DNA from: Pseudomonadota bacterium
GTDB taxonomy: Bacteria > Pseudomonadota > Gammaproteobacteria > Xanthomonadales > Xanthomonadaceae
Reading direction: 5' to 3'
Length of the DNA stretch: 11,802 bases
Assembly (NCBI GenBank): GCA_023393895.1
Contig: JAEXBT010000158.1
Span: 1-11,802 of the forward strand
The position numbers and the translations under genes are program-made. The notes below the pieces were generated by a model. The model saw only the letters and a list, made by a program, of their open reading frames with translations, had not been told where the DNA came from and did not search any database. Numbering within the stretch: the first letter of the stretch is position 1; the number at the start of each line of letters is the position of its first letter. Of this stretch, positions 7,799-11,802 are shown piece after piece.

Positions 7799-9171
7799 GC
7801 GCAGTCACTCCCGATCGCTTCCACCAGCCAGTTCGCCGCTTCATCCAGGGGAACCACGTGCTGCACGCCGTGGCGCAGATCCTTCAGGGTCACGCTGCCC
7901 TGGGCGCGCTCATCCCCGCCGCGCAGGGCCACGAAGCGGATTCCGGCGCGGTCGGCGTACTGGAACTGGCGGGCCAGCTTGCGCGGCTCCATCTGCGTCT
8001 CGACCCTCAGACCCGACTCACGCAGGGATTGCGACAGGGCAAGTGCGTCCTCGAAATCCGCGTCGTCTGCCAGTGCCACCATCACGTCAACCAGCGAGTC
8101 GGCGACCGCGATGATGCCTGCCTCGCGCAGCTGCCAGAACAGCCGGGTAAGGCCGATGGAAATGCCGACGCCCGGCAGCTTCGACTTGGTGTAGTGCGAA
8201 GCGAGGTCGTCGTAGCGGCCGCCGGAACAGATCGAACCGATCTCCGGATGCGCATCCAGCGTGGTCTCGTAGACGATGCCGGTGTAGTAGTCGAGGCCGC
8301 GCGCGATCGACAGGTTGATCGCGTATCGCGACTCGGGGATGCCCATCGCCTTGAGCTGACCGAGCGTCGCGACCAGCGCGTTGCGACCCTCCTCGAACAG
8401 CGGCGTGCCCTCCCCCAGTCCGGCGAGTTTCGCCAGCGCATCCTCGTGACCCTGCGAGCGCACCCGCGAGAACGCGAGCAGACGGTCGGCGACGCCCTCA
8501 TCCAGCGCGAAGTCCTCACCGGTCAGCGTCCCGCGTACCGCCGTCTCGCCGCGCTTGTCGAGCTTGTCGAGTTCGCGCAGCACCAGCAGCTGGCGCTCGC
8601 CCTCGATGCCAAGGCCCTCGAAATAACCACGCAACAGCTTGCGATGGTTGAACTGGATGGTGAACTCGCCGATCGCGAGTTCCTCGAACACCGCGTGGAT
8701 CACCGCCGGGATCTCGGCATCGTGGCGCGGGGAAAGCGAATCCTTGCCGATCACGTCGATGTCGCACTGGTAGAACTCGCGGAAGCGGCCACGCTGGGCG
8801 CGCTCGCCGCGGTACACCCGCTGGATCTGGTAGCGGCGGAACGGGAACGCCAGTTCATGCTCGTGCTCGGCCACATAGCGCGCCAGCGGCACGGTCAGGT
8901 CGAAGCGCAGCGCCAGTTCCGGCAGCGCATCGCCGCCGGCCTCGCGCGCCTTCTCCAGTGCGCCGGTGGATTGCACGAAGTAGACCTGGCGCTCGGTCTC
9001 GCCGCCGGTCTTGGTGAGCAGCACGTCGGACAACTCGAACACCGGGGTCTCGACCGGCACGAACCCGAAGGCCTCGTAGGTGTGACGGATGGCGTCCAGC
9101 ATGCGCTGGAACGCGATCTGTTCGCGCGGCAGCAGTTCCAGTACGCCAGGCGGGGTGCGGGGCTTGATCAA
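7795..9171 (-). CDS. hisS: Histidyl-tRNA synthetase HisS
   Basis: Cytoplasmic class II aminoacyl-tRNA synthetase charging tRNA-His. The protein has 458 residues. Visible parts: motif 1 region VETPVFE (40-46); motif 2 [18 protein letters not shown] (118-135); the histidine-binding motif ARGLDYYTG (290-298) with Arg291; the second histidine motif CSGGRYDDL (315-323); motif 3 ISIGLTRLF (337-345); and a C-terminal anticodon-binding domain from about 360. Motif 2 and the inserted region read more like eukaryotic HARS (compare REFYQCDID) than like E. coli HisS. The start codon is TTG at 9171, supported by GAGG 5 nt upstream (9177-9180) and by the N-terminal MIKPRTPPG. An upstream ATG in the leader is out of frame and soon stopped. 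It is the first gene of a probable hisS-lyase-phosphoesterase operon. Confidence 0.97.
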   Translation of the reverse strand: MIKPRTPPGVLELLPREQIAFQRMLDAIRHTYEAFGFVPVETPVFELSDVLLTKTGGETERQVYFVQSTGALEKAREAGGDALPELALRFDLTVPLARYVAEHEHELAFPFRRYQIQRVYRGERAQRGRFREFYQCDIDVIGKDSLSPRHDAEIPAVIHAVFEELAIGEFTIQFNHRKLLRGYFEGLGIEGERQLLVLRELDKLDKRGETAVRGTLTGEDFALDEGVADRLLAFSRVRSQGHEDALAKLAGLGEGTPLFEEGRNALVATLGQLKAMGIPESRYAINLSIARGLDYYTGIVYETTLDAHPEIGSICSGGRYDDLASHYTKSKLPGVGISIGLTRLFWQLREAGIIAVADSLVDVMVALADDADFEDALALSQSLRESGLRVETQMEPRKLARQFQYADRAGIRFVALRGGDERAQGSVTLKDLRHGVQHVVPLDEAANWLVEAIGSDCA

Positions 9172-9176
9172 GACGG

Positions 9177-9180
9177 CCTC
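9177..9180 (-). promoter_or_regulatory. Shine-Dalgarno site deciding the TTG start of hisS
   Basis: On the minus strand GAGG stands 5 nt before TTG (9171). No in-frame ATG or GTG gives the conserved HisS N terminus, so this site supports the rare start codon. Confidence 0.6.
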
Positions 9181-9198
9181 GGTGGGACGAAAGACGCC

Positions 9199-9227
9199 AT
9201 TTTAGCGATGGCCGGCAGGGTCTTGAT
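9199..9227 (-). promoter_or_regulatory. Candidate hisS promoter
   Basis: On the minus strand TAAAAT (9199-9204) is a near-consensus -10 box, which would start transcription near 9192, about 20 nt before the hisS start codon. At 17 bp the -35 position (9222-9227) reads ATCAAG, a poor match. It overlaps the -35 box of the divergent tRNA promoter. Confidence 0.45.
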
Positions 9228-9251
9228 ATCGGGCCGGCGGATTCCTAGAAT
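9223..9251 (+). promoter_or_regulatory. Sigma70-type promoter for tRNA-Pro
   Basis: TTGATA (9223-9228) and TAGAAT (9246-9251) are separated by exactly 17 bp, both close to the -35 and -10 consensus. The predicted start is near 9258, about 8 nt before the mature tRNA 5' end. It is the best-looking promoter in the window. Confidence 0.8.
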
Positions 9252-9265
9252 ATGCGGCTCGGAAT

Positions 9266-9342
<77 letters not shown>

Positions 9343-9357
9343 ATTCCGCAGAAGACA

Positions 9358-9377
9358 GGCCCGACGGCCGGTTTTTT
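9358..9377 (+). terminator. Probable terminator of the tRNA-Pro transcript
   Basis: GGCC (9358-9361) can pair with GGCC (9366-9369) across a 4-nt loop. GG and six T residues (9372-9377) follow, 15 bases after the tRNA CCA. The stem is only 4 bp, so termination strength is doubtful, but the T-run and position fit. On the other strand the run is A, so it would not stop argH transcription as an intrinsic terminator. Confidence 0.55.
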
Positions 9378-9389
9378 GTTGCCCGGTCG

Positions 9390-10679
9390 TCAGTCGATCG
9401 CAGCCAACCGCCCACGCAGCAACGCAAGACGGGCATCACCTGTCGCGCCGGGCGACACGCGCGCTGCCAGGCTTGCGGCCGGGTCGCCCTGAGCCCAGCG
9501 CTCGGGCTTGGCCGCCTCGCGGTAGGCATCGCGGAACGGCAGCCCCTCGCGGGCGAGGTCCACGGCGAGGTCAGTGGCGTACATCGAGGGCTCCAGCGCG
9601 GCGCGCATTGCCTCCGGCTTCCACTCCAACGCTGCAAGCAGCGCCGGCAGCAGCCGCAGCGCGACCAGGCCGCGCGTGAATCCATGCACCAGGCCGCCCT
9701 TGCCGAACTGCAGGTCGCGGTGATAGCCGGAAGGCAGCGACAGCAGCTGCTCCGCCTCGGCCCGGGCTGCGGCCACGCTGGCATAGGCTGCGCGCATCAG
9801 CTCGATGACGTCGGGGTTGCGCTTGTTCGGCATGATCGAACTGCCGGTGGTGTATTGCGCCGGCAAGGTGACGAAGCCGAACTCGGCGGTGGTGAACAGG
9901 CTGAGATCCCAGGCGATCCGGCGCAGGTCGAGCATCGCGCTGCCCAGCGCCTCCAGCGCGGCCATCTCGTACTTGCCGCGCGAGAGCTGCGCGTAGAGCG
10001 GCGACACCTGCAGCCGACCGAAGCCGAGCGCCTCCGTGGTGTACTCGCGGTCGAGCGGCAGGTTGACGCCGTAACCGGCCGCGGTGCCGAGTGGATTGGC
10101 ATCGATCCAGTCGCGGGTCGCGCGCGCGCGCGCGGCGTTGTCGATGAAGGCTTCGGTCCAGCCGGCCCACCACATGCCGGCGCTGGACACCACCGCGCGC
10201 TGCAGGTGCGTGTAGCCGGGCATCGGGAGTCCCTGTTCGGCTTCCGCACGCGCCAGCGCGATCGTGGCGACACCCCGGCAGACCTCCTCGACCACGCGCA
10301 GCCGATCCTTCAGCCACAGCCGTGTCGCCACCAGCACCTGGTCATTGCGGCTGCGGCCGGTATGGATCTTCTTGCCAATATCGCCAAGTCGTTCGGTCAG
10401 CCGATCCTCGATCGCCGAATGCATGTCCTCGAAGCGCTCATCGAGCATGAAATCGCCGTTGGCGACGTCCTCGGCGAGATTGGAGAGTTCACGGGTGATC
10501 GCCCGCAGTTCTTCCTCATCGAGGATGCCGATGCGTTGCAGGCCTTCGGCATGCGCCCGACTGGCCTCGATGTCGAAAGCGATGAATTCGCGGTCCAGCA
10601 CGACATCGTCCCCGGCGAGGAATCGCTGGATCTCGGCATCGACGGCGATGCCCTCCTTCTGCCAAAGCAGTGTGCTCAT
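9390..10679 (-). CDS. argH: Argininosuccinate lyase ArgH
   Basis: Last enzyme of arginine synthesis, cytoplasmic homotetramer of the fumarase/aspartase superfamily, cleaving argininosuccinate to arginine and fumarate. The protein has 429 residues, shorter than the about 460 of E. coli but like the Xanthomonas form. Motifs: HTGRSRNDQ (106-114), PGYTHLQRA with the catalytic His158, [10 protein letters not shown] (195-204), and the superfamily signature [11 protein letters not shown] (279-289) with the catalytic Ser281. The start at 10679 overlaps the argC stop by 4 nt (ATGA) and has GGAGGA 6 nt upstream; the 64 extra codons open upstream lie in argC and are Arg/Pro-rich shadow. A 16-base CG repeat lies inside the gene (10119-10134). 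Confidence 0.97.
   Translation of the reverse strand: MSTLLWQKEGIAVDAEIQRFLAGDDVVLDREFIAFDIEASRAHAEGLQRIGILDEEELRAITRELSNLAEDVANGDFMLDERFEDMHSAIEDRLTERLGDIGKKIHTGRSRNDQVLVATRLWLKDRLRVVEEVCRGVATIALARAEAEQGLPMPGYTHLQRAVVSSAGMWWAGWTEAFIDNAARARATRDWIDANPLGTAAGYGVNLPLDREYTTEALGFGRLQVSPLYAQLSRGKYEMAALEALGSAMLDLRRIAWDLSLFTTAEFGFVTLPAQYTTGSSIMPNKRNPDVIELMRAAYASVAAARAEAEQLLSLPSGYHRDLQFGKGGLVHGFTRGLVALRLLPALLAALEWKPEAMRAALEPSMYATDLAVDLAREGLPFRDAYREAAKPERWAQGDPAASLAARVSPGATGDARLALLRGRLAAID
10119..10134. repeat. (CG)8 dinucleotide tract inside argH
   Basis: Eight uninterrupted CG units encode part of the Ala-Arg stretch NAARARAT of ArgH (residues 181-188). Such tracts can adopt Z-DNA and are slippage-prone; a gain or loss of one unit would frameshift argH. 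Local GC-rich codon use for Ala-Arg repeats explains it sufficiently. Confidence 0.7.
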
Positions 10680-11626
10680 GCCGCGTCCTCCAAGGGGATG
10701 TCTTCGAACTCGTCGAAACCGAAGGCAAGGTTGAGGTTCTGCAAGGCCTGCGTCGCGGCGCCCTTCAGCAGGTTGTCGAGCACGCTGACCACGACCAGCC
10801 GGTGCCCGTCGTCGGCCACGGTGAAGCCGCCGACCTCTGAATGGTGGTGGCCGGCGATGCGCGACGTCCACGGCGCGTCCGCACGTACCCGTACCAGCGA
10901 TTCGGCTGCGTAGAAGTCGCGGTAGATCATCAGCGCCTCATCGACCGACACCGGCGCCGCCAGGTGCAGGTTCGCGGTCACCGACAGGCCGCGGAAATGC
11001 GGGGCCACATGCGGCATGAACTCGACCGGCGCACAATGCTGCGCGACCTCGCGCTCATGCAGATGGCCGGCGAGCGCGTAAGGCATCAGGTTGTCGCGCA
11101 GCAGCTCCGGATTGTTCTTGTCGCTGGGCGTGGTACCGGCCCCGGACCAGCCGGAGACACCGAAGCACTGCACCGGCGCGGACAGGCGCGCACGCAGTGG
11201 CGCGATCGCCAGCTGCATCGCGGTCGCGTAGCAGCCGGGGTTGCTGATCAGGCGCTGGCCGGCATGGGTGGCTCGGTTGAGTTCGGGCAGGCCGTAGAAC
11301 CACGCATCGTCGAAACGGTAATCGGCGGAAAGATCGACGATGACCGGCGCATCGCCGCGCTTCTCTATGCCAGCCACGAATGCAGCGGCCTTGCCGTTCG
11401 GCAGCGCGAGCACGTAGGCATCGACGTCCTCCTGCGCCAGCGCATCGTGCGGGATGTTGCGGTAGCGCAGTTCCCCCGCGAACCCGGCGACATGATCGGC
11501 GACGCGCGCGCCGTCGCGCTCGCGCGATGACACGAAACCCAGTTCGAAATCCGGGTGTGCCATCAGCAGCCGGATCAGCTCCTCACCGACGTAGCCGCGT
11601 GCCCCGACCAGCCCGATCCGCTTCAT
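10676..11626 (-). CDS. argC: N-acetyl-gamma-glutamyl-phosphate reductase ArgC
   Basis: Cytoplasmic NADPH-dependent enzyme that reduces N-acetylglutamyl-5-phosphate to the semialdehyde, the third step of arginine synthesis. The protein has 316 residues. Seen: the N-terminal Rossmann motif GARGYVG (8-14), the catalytic cysteine Cys132 in SNPGCYATA, His190 in the GHLHERE segment, and the C-terminal Rossmann-return segment GGFTVADDG. The start at 11626 overlaps the stop of the upstream NAG kinase/synthase gene (ATGA) and is preceded by GGAGGAG at 5 nt. A longer frame to 11722 exists but only adds upstream-gene shadow. The stop overlaps the argH start. The three genes should be co-transcribed and translationally coupled. 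Confidence 0.97.
   Translation of the reverse strand: MKRIGLVGARGYVGEELIRLLMAHPDFELGFVSSRERDGARVADHVAGFAGELRYRNIPHDALAQEDVDAYVLALPNGKAAAFVAGIEKRGDAPVIVDLSADYRFDDAWFYGLPELNRATHAGQRLISNPGCYATAMQLAIAPLRARLSAPVQCFGVSGWSGAGTTPSDKNNPELLRDNLMPYALAGHLHEREVAQHCAPVEFMPHVAPHFRGLSVTANLHLAAPVSVDEALMIYRDFYAAESLVRVRADAPWTSRIAGHHHSEVGGFTVADDGHRLVVVSVLDNLLKGAATQALQNLNLAFGFDEFEDIPLEDAA
10686..10691 (-). promoter_or_regulatory. Shine-Dalgarno site for argH within argC
   Basis: On the minus strand GGAGGA lies 6 nt before the argH ATG at 10679. It decides that start against the longer open frame reaching 10871. Confidence 0.8.
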
Positions 11627-11802
11627 GCCGGCTCCTCCAGTGTGGCCGGGCGCGCCAGTGCGTCCTCCACGCAGCCACGGATTGCATCGAAATCCTGCAG
11701 GCCATACCAGTAGGCCTTCCACGGCGCCAGCCGGTAGCTGCCGTCGGCCTCGGCGTCATAGAAGGTGTTGACCGGGTTGTAGCGGCGCGAACGCCAGTAC
11801 AG
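11623..11802 (-). CDS. argB: C-terminal NAT domain of bifunctional NAG synthase/kinase, partial
   Basis: Only the last 59 codons are inside the window, and the gene continues past base 11802. The peptide begins [15 protein letters not shown] and then [13 protein letters not shown] and DFDAI. It resembles the NAT domain at the C terminus of vertebrate-type N-acetylglutamate synthase and of the Xanthomonas bifunctional NAGS/NAGK, where the domain is fused behind an acetylglutamate kinase domain. That form makes N-acetylglutamate and phosphorylates it, feeding ArgC directly. The stop overlaps the argC ATG. The kinase part is off-window, so the fusion is inferred from family and context; a stand-alone acetyltransferase is possible. 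Confidence 0.75.
   Translation of the reverse strand: MYWRSRRYNPVNTFYDAEADGSYRLAPWKAYWYGLQDFDAIRGCVEDALARPATLEEPA
11632..11638 (-). promoter_or_regulatory. Shine-Dalgarno site for argC
   Basis: On the minus strand GGAGGAG lies 5 nt before the argC ATG (11626), inside the last codons of the upstream gene. It fixes the argC start. Confidence 0.8.

Noticed and set aside
5825..8194. A 789-codon open frame on the + strand opposite the lyase and phosphoesterase genes, and a 512-codon frame at 7750-9288 opposite hisS.
   Set aside because: Both lie antisense to genes with clear family motifs, are rich in Arg, His and Gln without recognisable domains, and arise from the GC-rich third-position bias of the true genes.
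9172..9265. Histidine attenuator or T-box leader before hisS.
   Set aside because: The leader is only about 20 nt from the likely start, has no run of His codons and no terminator hairpin before hisS.
9684..10913. A 409-codon + strand frame opposite argH and argC.
   Set aside because: Shadow of two strongly supported genes; its composition matches other antisense shadows.
11627..11722. A longer argC start at 11722.
   Set aside because: It overlaps the upstream acetyltransferase frame, has no family similarity, and the ATG at 11626 has a strong ribosome site and the Rossmann motif at the right distance.

Overview
The window is an ordinary-looking, very GC-rich chromosomal segment of a gammaproteobacterium of the Xanthomonadaceae/Lysobacteraceae type (Xanthomonas, Lysobacter, Luteimonas, Thermomonas relatives). 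Three things point there: the short argininosuccinate lyase (429 residues), a HisRS beginning MIKPRTPPG with a eukaryote-like motif 2, and an argB-argC-argH order in which the gene upstream of argC ends in an acetyltransferase (NAT) domain. No integrase, transposase, CRISPR array or base-composition break is visible, so I read it as core genome. No gap between genes exceeds about 115 bases.

Layout, left to right. (1) Bases 1-1464, + strand: an APC-family amino acid permease cut at its 5' end by the window edge, closed by a perfect 10-bp hairpin terminator. (2) Bases 1577-4353, + strand: the methionine-salvage genes mtnB, mtnD and mtnC, joined by 4-nt and 1-nt overlaps, followed immediately by a YddG-like EamA/DMT exporter. 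(3) Bases 4335-9171, - strand: a three-gene unit hisS > histidine ammonia-lyase-like gene > exported calcineurin-like phosphoesterase, with a 4-nt overlap at the first junction and 2 nt of spacing at the second. Its last gene overlaps the exporter tail-to-tail by 19 bp. (4) Bases 9172-9389: a short intergenic hub holding a good sigma70-type promoter, tRNA-Pro(CGG) on the + strand, and a small hairpin with a U-run. (5) Bases 9390-11802, - strand: argH, argC and the 3' end of the bifunctional NAG synthase/kinase gene, again joined by ATGA overlaps.

How the genes work together: mtnB, mtnD and mtnC encode three consecutive steps from 5-methylthioribulose-1-phosphate to 4-methylthio-2-oxobutanoate. 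The argB-C-H block covers early and late arginine synthesis steps. The hisS block couples histidine charging to a histidine-lyase homologue, a pairing that does not resemble a hut operon. The lyase itself is unusual: it keeps the histidase active-site residues but carries an insertion of about 57 residues directly before the conserved QDxYSLR motif and changes the conserved GGNF motif to AGHF. This is the most interesting object in the window. I do not see a wholly new multi-gene system.
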